64,000 nucleotides of DNA from contig NW_022985449.1 in NCBI RefSeq assembly GCF_010093595.1, positions 803,410 to 867,409 of the forward strand, read 5' to 3'. The DNA comes from Mytilinidion resinicola. Its lineage: Eukaryota > Ascomycota > Dothideomycetes > Mytilinidiales > Mytilinidiaceae. Positions 11,026 through 22,862 of the stretch are shown one piece after another. The translations under genes were made by a program, and so were the position numbers. Numbering within the stretch: the stretch's first letter is position 1; the number at the start of each line of letters is the position of its first letter. The notes below the pieces were generated by a model, which was not told the origin of the DNA, ran no database searches, and saw only the letters and a program-made list of their open reading frames with translations.

Positions 11026-13607
11026 GATTGGCGGATGCAGGCACGGCGACCGGGAATGCTGCAAGATGTAATGGCGGCGGCGTACGAACCTAAAGCGGGG
11101 TTTAGGAGGCTTTCTTGACTTCAAAATCGAGAACGCGGTTGAGGGCCAAAATGTCAGCCTTCAATGAATTCGAAGAGAGCAGTGAGTCCAGCGACCGGTC
11201 ATATGGAGGCCAGACGGGCAAATATCGATATATCACTGTGGGCCTGGCTGCTCCCAAAACCAGAACGAAATGAGCGGTGCCGATGCGGGGAGTAGGGCAG
11301 ACCAGGCCACCGCCACCAGGTGTCACTGCACCAAAATCGTATGCACTCAATGTTGCGTGGACTAGGTGAGTGCCGGGCGCGTGAACGACGGTGTTTGTGA
11401 CAAACCTGGCAGCCTTCACACACCTCCTTGACCCCGGAGTTTCTCAAACGCGTTATGATTATCTGGACCGACATGTGGAGCGCAGCCACACACCGGAGCC
11501 AGCGAGAGCTGCGTTCAAGCGACCAGCGCCGGCCGCACTGGGCACAGTGCACTTAAGCATGTGTAGAGAGCGCCGCGGTAGCACGAGGTGGGGACTCTGG
11601 GGAGAACGACGTCGTCGGACGCCGTTTCATACGGGCGCGTCCGTGCCATATACAGCCTAATGAGTGGCCACAAACGTCTTATCAGCGTCCGCTATTGTCG
11701 CGCACGTCTTGGTGTACGCTGCCGCCGTTGTCATCGACAGCAGCCTGGCAGCGGACCTGCAGACGGCTCCACGTGAGGTTTCCAGGATGCCAGATTCCAG
11801 CGCGGGCATCGATGATAGATTAAGGACAAACCGCCCATGTATCAGTCGACACCTCCGCTGCCTATGACAGCCTCGTGGGAGCCATGTTGCGCGTGGCCTG
11901 CCATATCCTTTGATGCCCAAGCAGCTTCCGCAGGCGTCAATCCCGGTCATAGAAGCCATGGAAGCTGGAGAAAGTGTGGAGTGCAACATCTGGGGTCCGG
12001 AGGAGTAAGCCCTTCTGCGTCCGGGGCTTTGCCCTCGCTTCTAGCGCTCCGGACTATGGCCAGTGGTGAGCTCTGGCTGCCGTCAAATGGTTGTGGTCGT
12101 GGTCGTCACCCTGGCGCTCGGCTCCGCTAACCTGCTTCGTATCGGCAGTGATTCTCCGTACTTTTCTAGGTGCACCTCTGCTGAGCAAGTATTCTACTTC
12201 GCAGAGCACTTCGTCGCGTGTCCCACAAATCGACCGCTAGAGAAGTTCCTGTGAAGGAAGGCTGGAGGTCGTGGGAATGAGGTAAGTGTGGAATACGGTA
12301 AACTGTTTGGCAGCGTCTGCCTCAGGAGATGCACGTCAAGCGGCTATCTACGCCAATCTCTGCGCCACAGCAGTGCGAATAAGCTTAATTATGTGCAACG
12401 CACTGGTCGCACAGCCACAAGGGTGTTGCTTCGAGCAGAGCAAGGGACTGCCTGTCTTCTCAATGTCCATGTTGCAGATGGCCCCGACTAGCACTGGTAT
12501 AGTCATTGCCATCTCTTCTCGCACTCATACTCGAGACTTCTGACTGGTTACCTAGATTATTACGGTCTACACCAATTGACAAATGATTCAAGACCATACC
12601 GCGACACCGTACACTCGCTCCTCGACTGCGAGAACATATGGCTTACAATCTCAATGCGGGTGTTGGGTAACAATGCTGTTGGAACGCACGGGATGCTGTA
12701 GAAGGTGCCGGATCGCATGGGATACTATAAAGGGTGTCAGTCCGCTATGAACGGACTGATTACTGATGAGTGGATGCTACATCACTCCGTTGAAAAGAGG
12801 AGGTGAGGCAATGACAGATTATATGAGATCCACATATATTCCACGGTACTCCGGTATATCCAGGGTAGTCCGAACTATCATAGTCTCAAAAGCATTGGCT
12901 TGGTAGTAATAACGGGATACAATACATATGCCCTCTAAGGTCTAGCTGAAGAGTGCGCACGGGGCTGACTTCCGAGCTGCTGACGTCTATTCTAAGCACT
13001 TCATTTTACGTCCCCCACAGTCGAAGCATCTATCCAGAAAAAGAATCCCTTGGAGCTGAAACATTAAATTATTAATCCAGACCTCCAATTCAGCTGAAAT
13101 GGTTCCCGAAACTCGATGTCACTGATTTGTTGACCTCACTTGCGGTAAAACGTCTATCCAAAGGCCGACATGGAACGCAAAGTATGGGCTGCGAGTATCA
13201 CTTAAACACGAGGACCTACGGGTTCAGAGTTTCAGAAGCTGCCCTTACAAAACTTGACTCAGCTGTTCTACTATGGAGCTATAGTCACTTGTGGTACCGT
13301 CATTTCTCAAACCCGTCTCTGTTCAGCCAATCACGAATCTTCATGACAACCCTCATTAGTCTTACATCTAGAGGCGAAAAGCTTGGTCATTCGTGAATGG
13401 CACAAGGGGCAATGAGTACCATTTTTAGACCAGATTGTTTCCAAAGAGGCATTTATCCCTAGTAGAACTCGAATGCGTTCCCGCCTCTCACATGCCTTCC
13501 CTTGGGGGTCCACGATATTGATTAGAAGTATAAGTACAAACTTGCGATACTTCCGAAGTTTTATTATCCTTTGCAGTTGGGAATTACCACCACTCTACTA
13601 AGCTCTG
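11026..13607. other. Gene-poor block, no gene confidently assigned
   Basis: About 2.6 kb between the divergently oriented transcription factor and protease genes. The best frame is minus 11657-11989, with a true ATG (110 codons) but no recognisable domain. A donor-like GGTAAGTG near 12280 lies beside no convincing exon. The stretch has ordinary base composition and no obvious terminal repeats or transposase. It may hold promoters plus decayed sequence. Confidence 0.35.
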
Positions 13608-16484
13608 ATGACGAGACAGCGTGGCCATGCCGGCCTCTTCACTCGTCTGGCTCTCACATACTTTCTTTCCCTTAAAACGGCGACTGCGGCTACCCCTGAC
13701 ACTACCACCTGCATCCCAGTTTCTGCTGCAAATGCCATCGCGAACGGTGGATGTAGCCAGGTCAACGTTGGGGTACTCCAGGATGCTATTGCCCAATTTG
13801 ATCCAATCTTCGATTATGGCGGCGTACCCCTCGTGACCTCCATCAAACAAACTGGCAATATCTTCGCTGCCATCGAGTACCTCTGCACTGATGATAAGGC
13901 AAACACTCCATCAGAGCCTGGGTGGACCATCCGATCACAGTAAGTTATGAGCATCCACACTCTCTTTCTGTGCCGCACTAATGATTTCTAGGCTGAACAA
14001 TATTGCTGCTTGCGACAGCGTTTGTGGAACCTACTACACGTCTGATTCATGCGCATTCGCGGTCTTGTTATGCGACCAGTCTAAAGGTGATTGTGACGGT
14101 GCCAGTCTTTTACCAACCGGGAAGCCTAGTGGTCAACCGACCGCAGCGGAACTCCTAGCTTTAATTAAGAGCCTTCAAAACCAATACGCCGACCTTAAAG
14201 ACGTTGTCCAAGCCTGGGTCGATTCACTTTCAACGAGCACAAAGCTAATCAAACGAGATTCCTCAAGCCAATATGAAATGGCTGTGTTTCGCTCGAATAA
14301 CCTTAAATCCAACGTCCAGGATGCACAAGGCCCTATTGAAACAGCTTATGCAGAGAGTGTTATTAATACAGACACCCACAACACTTTCAACGAATTGGAG
14401 ACCAACATAGACTCGGATACTGCAGCGCTATTGGGAGCGAGTGCGACTGATATCAGCTTTGCTAAACAATATGTAAGGCCCCTCATCCCCAATAGAACTC
14501 CTCTATATTAACCCAAGTCACTAGGCTGCCGGAATTCTAGTCAATCTGGGCTTGCTTGGAGTTCTCGCGGGTATATTGGCTGGTGCAGGTGGTGGTGGAG
14601 GAGGAGGAGGAAATCCCCCGACCACAGGTGTTCCGACTGCCACTGCCACCACAACAGCCTCATCCACGACATCGAGCTGCGTGGCAACTGGGTCGGCTAC
14701 TCCTATCATCATTGTCACGAAGGAAGGCACGACGGAAGATCAATTCAACGCCCTGGTAAAGAGCCTACCATCCAACTCGAATAATGTTCAACGAACAGAT
14801 GCCGAACTTGATAACTGGATATATCTTGCAACAATCGACCAGTGTACGGCTGAGGGCCTTTGGTCGAACTCAATTGTCCAGGCCATGGCTACCGATGCTG
14901 AGATCATACAATCGGACGCTGAAGCCACTGATCCGGTGGGCAGCACTAAACACAAGAAACGATCTCGGACTCCAGAGCGAGAAGCGAGATACACGAGAAA
15001 AGCCACGGCTAAATCATCCAGAGATGTTGATACTTCTACCGTTGAACGAGATACAATTCGGGACAACTCAAGTATAGGGAGTCTTCAGAAGCGAACGGAT
15101 CCAGATGATCAAACACACTATGTGGTTCAAGATTCTAGCCCGGGTCACCTAGCATGGATCTCGCAGCTGTCGAGACAAACAGGAGTCACTGGCGCATCTT
15201 ACAGTGACTTCGAGCAATTCCTATACGATGACAGAAGCATGCGATCTGTCAACCCTGACGTTGCTGTCTACGTAATCGACACTGGATTCAACAATGACCA
15301 TGATGTAAGTAAGGAGATCCTGTTTCCGCTTTGAAAGTGCTAAAATGTCTAGGATTTTGGGTCGCGCGTCATGAAACAGCTTTCGGGAGACAATGCCGCT
15401 CAATCTGAGGCAGAAAACAATCACGGAACTTGCATGGCCTCACTTGCTGTTGGTATGACATCAGTATTCTTTTGACACCTCGCTCAGCCGCTTATTCACT
15501 ATACCAGGAAGCTACTCGGGGGTGAAAAAAGATGCCCAACTAATCACGGTACAACTGAAAGTGAATGACGCGAGGACTTCCAGAGTCTCCAACGCCATAT
15601 TCACGTTCGTCGACATCTTGGTACATGCCAAGCAGAACAACTTCCAAGGCCGATCTGTGGTTAGCATGTCATTTGGTGAGTATGTCCTGCGTGAGGACGA
15701 GCGCACGTTTTGATACTTATATTGCACAGGCGGCCCTAAAAGACTCTTGTGGTATACGCCAAATGATCCCAAGAACACGGATGTCTTCGCGATCTATCTC
15801 AATTTATTCTGGAAGGCCGGCATTGTCACTGTCTGTTCTGCAGGAAACTTTGGGGACCACCCAGATGCTAACGTTCAACGACTTGATTTCCAGACTCCAC
15901 GCAGCAACGGCGGTTCTGGCACCCCTCTAATCGTTGTGGGAAACTCGCAGCCTGACGGAACGCCAAATGCAAAGTCTCAGACTTCCGACCCAGACGGCAA
16001 GGGCATCCTCTCGATCTACAACCTGGGCACAAATGTTCAGTGTGCATTCAAGACCACCAATAACGCATGGGGCAGAGACCCTGATGGCACCTCTCAAGCA
16101 ACGGCTATCACGGCCGGCATGATCGCGTACTTCCTCAGCAACGCCGACCTGCAGAAAGAGTGGGCAAACACCGGAGTCTCTAACCTGCCAATGGCAGCTA
16201 AAAACTACCTGCTTGATCTTGGGAAACAGCAGAAAGGACGCAGTTGGACAGATGGTATTCCAAGAGCCAGTATCGGGGACATGGTGCCGTGTCAAAATGG
16301 AGTCGCTGGACCAGTTCCGATTCCCAACTTCCAGGTACCCGGGGATGGGACGGATTTGACTCTCCAGACGACGCCCGTCACGAATGGCCAGACAGTGGTG
16401 TTCAATCCTCTGGTGAGTTCCGAATCGTCACTTTGAAGTCTTTAAACTGACGTAACCTCTTAGCCGCAATGCTATGCTTTATAG
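13608..16484 (+). CDS. Secreted subtilisin-like serine protease with long N-terminal extension
   Basis: Seven exons (13608-13939, 13992-14472, 14525-15304, 15353-15452, 15508-15675, 15730-16412, 16464-16484) give 854 aa. Residues 1-30 look like a signal peptide (LFTRLALTYFLSLKTATAA). The peptidase S8 triad is complete: Asp in VYVIDTGFNNDHD, His in NNHGTCMASLAVG and Ser in GTSQATAITAGM; the oxyanion Asn is in SAGNFG. Before the protease lies a region of about 450 residues with a Cys-rich segment (CDSVCGTYY, CAFAVLLC), a hydrophobic stretch and an eight-Gly run, then basic sites (KKRSR, LQKR) that could be processing points. The last exon adds only PQCYAL. The N-terminal half matches no family I know. 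The enzyme is probably extracellular. Confidence 0.88.
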
Positions 16485-17199
16485 TGGCCATTCAAGCCTT
16501 CATTCTGTCTGCACGTATTTGGCCTCGAAAAGAGACGACTTGGACTTGCCTGTCTGCTCCGCAGCGTCGACCCAAGAAGTCGCAATCTATAGATCTTCGA
16601 ACAAAAATGTATATTATATAAGCTGGATACTACGTTTCAAATTGTTGTCTATCTACTGGCCATATACCATACCCACTATGTAACGGGGTGTACCCTAAAG
16701 CCAATCGAATACATCAATATATGTCCGTGCACTGCGCCTTTCGTGTTCACTTTCCACCCGACGCCGTACTCTTCGGCATAGAGTCAATTCTTCCCCTCCA
16801 CAGCCCGAGGAGCCCATCTCACTACGATGCCGTCTTTCTTACCCATAGCACTTGGCGTCGAGTAAATACTCCACTTGACCGCCAGCCGTTAAGCCTTGAA
16901 GGCCCGCCGGACTAAGGAAGCCGATTTACCGAGGCTGGAGATGAAAGCGCGCGAACCCGACGTCGGTGGTGGTTCGCGCTCCACCACATGTAAATTGATA
17001 CCCGCCAGGCCGCACACGACCTCACTCCAGACCCACCACTCTTTTTCTGATTCCTCTCGTTTTCCCTTGCTCCGACTGTTCAAGGACATCCTCCCCAGCT
17101 TCTCGCGTGTCCAACTCCAGCGACCTTGACACAACTCCCCAGAGACCGCGCGCTGAAGCTTGAGCTCGGTCCCCGCGGCTCTCCTCTCCCCCACTCGTC
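16485..17199. other. Intergenic, promoter of the carnitine carrier gene
   Basis: AT-richer 3' flank of the protease followed by a CT-rich leader (CTCTCCCCCACTCGTC) just before the carrier ATG. Open frames on both strands from 16889 to 17363 look like shadows of the leader and first exon. No gene seen. Confidence 0.5.
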
Positions 17200-18333
17200 A
17201 TGTCCAAGTCGCTGAAGCCCGACCACGTCCCATCGGCAGAGGAACTGAAAGAAGATGTCATAGCCGCGACGTCGAGTACGGTGCAGAGCTTGCGCGCGCT
17301 CGTGGCAGGTGGCGTGGGCGGTGTTTGCGCCGTCGTGGTGGGCCATCCGTTTGACCTAGTCAAGGTGCGGCTACAGACGGCGGAGAAGGGTGTGTACTCA
17401 GGCGCAATGGATGTGGTGCGGCGGACGATTGCGAGGGAAGGGCTGGCGAGGGTGAGTGGTGTAATTGGAACGCGAGAAAGTAGGGCAGTGAAGCTGATTC
17501 TGTGCGGTAGGGACTCTATGCGGGTGTTTCTGCGCCGCTGGTGGGCGTGACGCCAATGTGTAAGTTCCTCCCTTTATTGTGTACATATATCTAGGACCTA
17601 GCTAATACGAAGACAGTCGCCGTGAGCTTCTGGGTACGCCAACCACCCTCCCCAGCCCAGCTTCCCCCCAATTAACAAACCCCAGGGCTACGACGTCGGC
17701 AAGAACCTCGTCAAGAGCGTCTCGACCGTCGAAAACAACCAATTCAGCGTCGCCCAGACCTCCGCCGCCGGCTTCTTCTCCGCCATCCCCATGACCGTCA
17801 TCACGGCGCCCTTCGAGCGCGTCAAAGTCTTGCTCCAGATCCAAGGCCAGAAAGAGCTGAAACCGGGCGAGAAACCCAAGTACGCCGGCGGCGTCGACGT
17901 CGTGCGCCAGCTATACAAAGAGGGCGGCATCCGCAGTGTCTTCCGCGGCAGCGCCATGACGCTGGCCCGCGATGGGCCGGGCTCGGCAGCGTACTTCGCG
18001 GCGTACGAGGTCATCAAGCGGCGGTTGACGCCCAAGAACTCAGACGGCACGCCGGGGAAGCTGAGTCTGACTGCGGTGTGTGTGGCGGGTGGTGCGGCGG
18101 GTGTGGCGATGTGGATACCTGTGTTTCCCGTGGACACGATCAAGAGCCGGCTGCAGAGCGCGGAGGGGCGGCCGACGATAGGAGGCGTGGTGCGGGAGAT
18201 CTATGGGCGGGGCGGGCTGAAGGCGTTCTTCCCTGGCATCGGGCCTGCGCTGGCGAGGGCGGTGCCGGCGAATGCGGCGACTTTCTTGGGCGTGGAACTG
18301 GCGCAGAAGGCGATGTCGAGGGCGTTTGATTAG
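17200..18333 (+). CDS. CRC1: Mitochondrial carnitine/acylcarnitine carrier
   Basis: Exons 17200-17451, 17511-17559, 17617-17633 and 17686-18333 give 321 aa, typical for mitochondrial solute carriers. Three tandem repeats each carry the P-x-[DE]-x-x-[RK] signature: HPFDLVKVRLQ, APFERVKVLLQIQ and FPVDTIKSRLQ. The phrases GGVGGVCAVVVGHPFDLVK and AFFPGIGPALARAVPANAATF are those of carnitine/acylcarnitine translocases (yeast Crc1, Aspergillus AcuH), which exchange acylcarnitine and carnitine across the inner membrane so that peroxisomal or cytosolic acetyl units can be oxidised. The third exon is only 17 nt and encodes FAVSFW with its flanks; omitting it would break both the frame and the first repeat. 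Expression is expected on fatty acids or acetate. Confidence 0.94.
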
Positions 18334-18599
18334 AGAGGAGTGTATGAATAATGATGCAATTCATGGGATGGTTAGATTTCGCCAAGGCAGGTAATCAAGC
18401 TTTGATGTACTCTTTCTGGATTTTAGGTCTCTTCGAGTTACCGTCGTTGGATTGAGCTAGAGGAAATCGCATACGTTGAAGTTAAGTGAACATTATTTTC
18501 CGAGTCGAGGCAGAGACATATGTCAACTTCAAGAAGCATAAAGAGGTGTCCGTCGGACGTCTACAACTCCGCGCGATCCAGTACAACATAGGTTCCACA
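18334..18599. other. 3' flank, no gene seen
   Basis: Short AT-rich stretch between the carrier stop and the decayed repeat. No coding signal. Confidence 0.5.
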
Positions 18600-19130
18600 C
18601 CGAGCCCAGTCTCATATATCAGACCTACTCAAAGCTCCATTTCACCCACTCTTTCACAATTTTTTTTCAATCCAGGCCCCTAAATCAGACCTTGAAAATG
18701 AGCAAGTCCTGGGGTTAGAAGGATGTATAAAGTGGAGCCAGTCTGTCCAATTTGCACTTAGCTTTGGTATATTGCTCGACACGCTAGATCAGGCTATAAG
18801 GATAGATTAGCCTTGAAGTGGCAAGATGTATAAACGAGGCTACTCCGTGCGATTTCCCTTCGTCTATAGCATACTATTGCTTGACATCCTAAATCAGCGT
18901 TTCTGGAGTTTAAATCAGGTTGAAGCTCGATTTCACTTCCTGTGATGTCGTTTGCGCGAGACTGCAGATCGGACCGCGGACAAAGGGTTGATTTTGGTGT
19001 GTTGAGATGTATAAACGGGAGCCAGTCCGTGCGATTTGGACTCGTTTTCGGCATGTTATTGTCGGAGGCCATTAATTAGACCAATTATTTTTTCTTTGAG
19101 GAGTCTGAACGGGAGCCAGTCCGCCTGTGG
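18600..19130 (+). repeat. Decayed tandem repeat, about 95-105 bp units
   Basis: Related phrases recur: GATGTATAAA at 18722, 18825 and 19006, each followed by a version of CGGGAGCCAGTCCGTGCGATTTG, with a further AACGGGAGCCAGTCCG near 19107. A second landmark, CCTAAATCAG or TAGATCAGG, falls between them (near 18682, 18786, 18892). Intervals of 103, 181 and 95 bp fit four or five units of about 95 bp, with one landmark lost. Copies are strongly diverged. The unit shares its TAAATCAG/TAGATCAGG landmark with the array near 34 kb, so the two may be related. Confidence 0.65.
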
Positions 19131-19418
19131 ATGAGTAAGGCAATACCGAGTATTGAACGACTCAATTCATCGTGTTGAAAAGATTGGCAGACTTTACCTA
19201 GAATATTACCACATAACCTCACTGTGGTAATACGCATCAGGGCAGACTTTTCGATCTTGCATACCTGTGAAATTGTAGGATTCGAGTGTTTTACAAACCG
19301 CATCTTGTAATCTGGCTCAAAATGCAGCCGTCCCAACCAAGTATGATACATCGCTCATCACTTAACTTTCCAAATATTCCTACGCCCTATTCATTCCAAC
19401 CCAAGAGTTCCACTCTAA

Positions 19419-20159
19419 TCACCGAATTGGCTTGTGCTGCTTCATCAACAGCTCTGGATGCTTATGAACACTCGGCATCAAGCCGACCCCGATTGCCCTC
19501 CTTATAGCCTTTGCCATTCTCCTCTGGTTCACCGGCCGCAGTCCCGTCTCCTGCGCAGACTTTATCCGTCCCATCTCTGTCATGAACTCGGACATCATAG
19601 AGAAGTTCTGCAGCAATTGAGTCAGCCTTGCCCGAATCTCTTCAGTTATCTCCCCACAGACCCGTAGGTACATGAGTGTTCCAGAGAAGGGAAAAGTATA
19701 CCTTGTACTCGTTAATCGGATTAAGCCCCAGCGCATCAATAGCATCCGTCTTCGGCGCATTTCGCGACTTCTTCCACTTCTGCATCTCCTGCCCCGTCAG
19801 ATCGTGCGGGGCATACACGTCTCCAGGCTTGAATTTCCGCGCGAGCTGCTGCTCGTAGTCGGTGCGTTTTGCGGACAGTTCGGCGTCCTGGACGTCCTTT
19901 GGGGTGAGAGTCACGGTCTTGCGGGGGGCAGGCCTTTTCGGCGCAGAGGAAGAGGAGGAGGATCCATGGAGGATTCGAAGGGTTTCTAGGAAGTGTTAGA
20001 GGTCTGAAAGACTACGGGAGTGAGTACTGGGGGGAGCGTGCCTGCGGCTATGTTGGTTCTAGGCGGATCTGCAAGCCGCCGGCTGGTGCATGATAAAGAT
20101 CTTGTGCAATGTCGACTCAGCGAGGTTGCTGGTCGCATTGAGGGTCTAAGGAGCGCCAT
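19419..20159 (-). CDS. RSM18: Mitochondrial ribosomal small-subunit protein bS18m
   Basis: The conserved C-terminus is clear. Exon 19702 down to a start near 19985 carries ALGLNPINEYK, and after a 94-nt intron exon 19607-19419 carries NFSMMSEFMTEMGRI and TGLRPVNQRRMAKAIRRAIG, the hallmark of bS18 mitoribosomal proteins. The likely start (ATG at 20159) opens a basic, Ser/Arg-rich presequence (LLRPSMRPATSLSRHC), as expected for mitochondrial import. The join between this first exon and the second cannot be resolved in frame with strong sites: the obvious 42-nt intron gives the wrong frame. A weak donor near 20116 paired with the TAG at 19986-19988 is frame-correct, and a base error is another possibility. 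It lies head to head with the PPR gene. Confidence 0.85.
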
Positions 20160-20438
20160 GGTGTAGACTGGATGGAGTTGAAGGGACGTCGTCGAGTGCT
20201 CCGAGAAGTGTTGACGATGCTTGGCATTCACGGCTTCTGCCGCGCCGACTTTCTCATGCTTGACGTCTTGCTAACAGTCAGTTCAACCATCACCACGAGG
20301 CTTGAGTGCTTTTCTTGTATTATATTTTTCTTGCTCGGATTGCATCATGCTCTGTCGTTAATTAATTACATCTTTCAAAAGCACACCGGCCAAACACAAT
20401 TGCATATCCTCTCCGCTCCTCCTTACCCGCAAACCGCG
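20160..20438. promoter_or_regulatory. Bidirectional promoter, bS18m / PPR protein
   Basis: The two ATG codons are 279 bp apart and point away from each other, so one short region must serve both mitochondrial genes. It is AT-rich near the PPR side (TTAATTAATTAC). No single factor site stands out. Confidence 0.6.
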
Positions 20439-22862
20439 ATGCCGTCACACCTCACCCGCGTCGTTTTTCGGAGGCTGCTATCCAACAAGCCTATTACATA
20501 TCGAGGATGTCTTCACAGGTCTACAAGACCATGCATACCAGCCGACAATGGCCTCCAGGCCTTCCCCCAATCTCACAGACGGAGTCTCTTCGGTTTTTCG
20601 TTTTCACCTCCGCGGGAACCCAGGGCTCCAGACTTTACACCAGGGCAAAAACCATTGATGAAATTGGCAAAAATGGACCAGATAGCGGCACGGCCGCCAT
20701 CGCCGAAGGAGATTGCGGATGCATTCCGCCAGTTTTTTGACGCGAAGTTGAACTCGAAACAACCGGTGGAAGATGTGCATGTTACGTTAGCTTTGAGAGC
20801 TCTAGAATATCTGAAAGATCAGCAAGAGGCGGATATGCCCCCGTGGCTAAGTGCGGAAAGCTTGAGGAGAGCTCTATGGGCTTTACAGCGTCGTCCGGAC
20901 AGACCTGCCAATGCGATGCTGCAATTAGCAAAAGAGCTTCACGAACGAATAAAAGCAGCTCGAGATGCCGAGGACGGTGCAGAACAAGAGTTTGATGAAG
21001 ATTTTGCCTACGTTACAATTCTGAGTCAAAATAATCGGACAATTGAGGCACGAGATATGTTGTTAAAACATACATTGCCTGGTGGCCAGCCGGCTCAAAT
21101 AAGAAATTGGGAAAAGGTTCTCCAGGGTTTTCAGCGCGATGGCAACGAGCTACAGTTTCTGAAGACCTTATCGATTATTAAAAACCAATCGATACCTTTC
21201 ACGGATATATTGCACAATCGCACGGTCCAGTTTTACAGTGCACGGAACGACCTCACAAAGACCAAGAAATGGTACTCCGAGCCTGTAGCCGAAGGACGAC
21301 TTATTTTGCCATCTGCTCACTCAGCTATGCTGATGTGCTGTGCCGCAAACAACGATTTGAGCTTTGGCCAAAAGATAGTGGCGTACTTGCTGGAAGTTCC
21401 GCCAAAGAAAGAGATTTGGGATGTCATTTTCTTATGGTCAATGGCTACTGGGAAGGGTGTTGACGAGGTGGGCCGTATGATGCAAGTCATGAAGCGCCGA
21501 AACGAAAGCGAGAAGATTCATGAGGGTCCGGATATCGAAACGATTAATCGACTAGTCGAATACACAATGCTACGAAATGACCCATATACGGCCGAGAGAT
21601 GTATCCACCTTGGCGAGAAATGGGGTATATTTCCGAATGCAAAAACTTTCATAATGCAGATGGAGTACCGGTTGTCAGTCAACGACATCGATGGCTCGAG
21701 AGCCGCCTTTTTCGGATTACAAGGACAGGAGGCCATTGATAATGAGGAAATCCCAGCCATCAACAAGCTCATACAAGCGATGTGCAGAGCAGGCCGATAC
21801 GACTTCGACGCCATCATGGGCGTAGTCGACGACCTTGGCGACCGCAAGGCTCAATTCGAGCCAGAAACCATCTGCGAGCTCTGTCTCCTTCATCTCAAAC
21901 GCGAAGAATTCGACGATGCTAAAGACCTCCTCCAAACCCACTCCTACCACTACTCCTCACAACAACGAATCCAAGTCCGCGACGTCTTCATCAACTTCTG
22001 CCTCGACCGCAAAAACAGCCTCGCCTCCGTCTGGGACACCTACCAAATCTTCCGCTCCATCTTCCAAGAAACCCCTCGCGAGGTCCGTACACCCCTCATG
22101 AAGGAGTTCTTTGCCCGCGAGCGCGCCGACATGGCGTGCCACGTCTTCTTCCACATGAAGAACTCGACCGATCCCGCCGTCATCCCCAACGCCGACACCT
22201 ACGTCGCCATGTTCACCGGCATCGCCCGCGTCGCCGACGAGGAGAGCCTCGAGCTCGTCCATAACCAGATGAAGCTGGACGTCGAAATTGAACCAAACAC
22301 CCGCATCCTCACGTCGCTAATGGCGGCGTACGCGGCGACGAACCGCCCCGTTCGCGCAATGGAGTTCTGGCGCGATATCACGCAGTCCAAGGAAGGGCCG
22401 TCGTACGCTAGTATTGTGGTCGCGTTTCGCGCGTGCGAGATCATGCCTTTTGGCGACCGGCATGCTAAGCCGCTCTGGTCCAGTCTGAGGCGCATGGATG
22501 TCGAGGTCGATCAGGAGGTGTTTGCTGCATACGTAGGCGCGTTGGCTGGGAACGGGCTTTATGATGAGGCGGAGAAGACGGTCTTGAGTGCCGAGGAGAC
22601 GTTTGGGTTTACGCCGAATTTGCTCATGTAAGTTCCCTTGTGCTAGGTCTGGATTTTGAAGTTGGATGTTCGCTAATGTGATGACAGCCTTGGCTCCTTC
22701 TACAACGCTACTCGGAACGATTTCGTGCAGGAGCGCATAGAGGCGTTTATTAAAGATAATTACCCGGATATCTGGCCGAGGCTGGAGGCGCTGGGGAGCT
22801 TTATAACGGATGAGGGGTTCGGGTATAAGCAGTTTAAGCTTAACCGGGATGTGAATCTTTGA
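20439..22862 (+). CDS. Mitochondrial pentatricopeptide-repeat (PPR) protein, CIA84-like
   Basis: Exons 20439-22627 and 22688-22862 give 787 aa. The ATG chosen begins a basic, Arg/Ser-rich presequence (LTRVVFRRLLSNKP) typical of mitochondrial import; an upstream in-frame extension begins without ATG. After FGFSFSPPREPRAPDF the chain is almost all helical repeats of about 35 residues, for example TIEARDMLLKHTLPG, NPYTAERCIHLGEKWG-like and PNTRILTSLMAAYAATNRP. PPR proteins bind organelle RNA or assist assembly. The overall order resembles the Neurospora complex I assembly factor CIA84, but I judge this from memory of the family and cannot align it. Third-position composition shifts to C-rich in 21900-22100, within one continuous frame. 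Confidence 0.82.

Noticed and set aside
8724..16484. Secondary-metabolite or effector cluster around the Zn2Cys6 factor
   Set aside because: No polyketide synthase, NRPS, terpene cyclase, P450 or transporter is present nearby; a regulator and a protease do not make a cluster.
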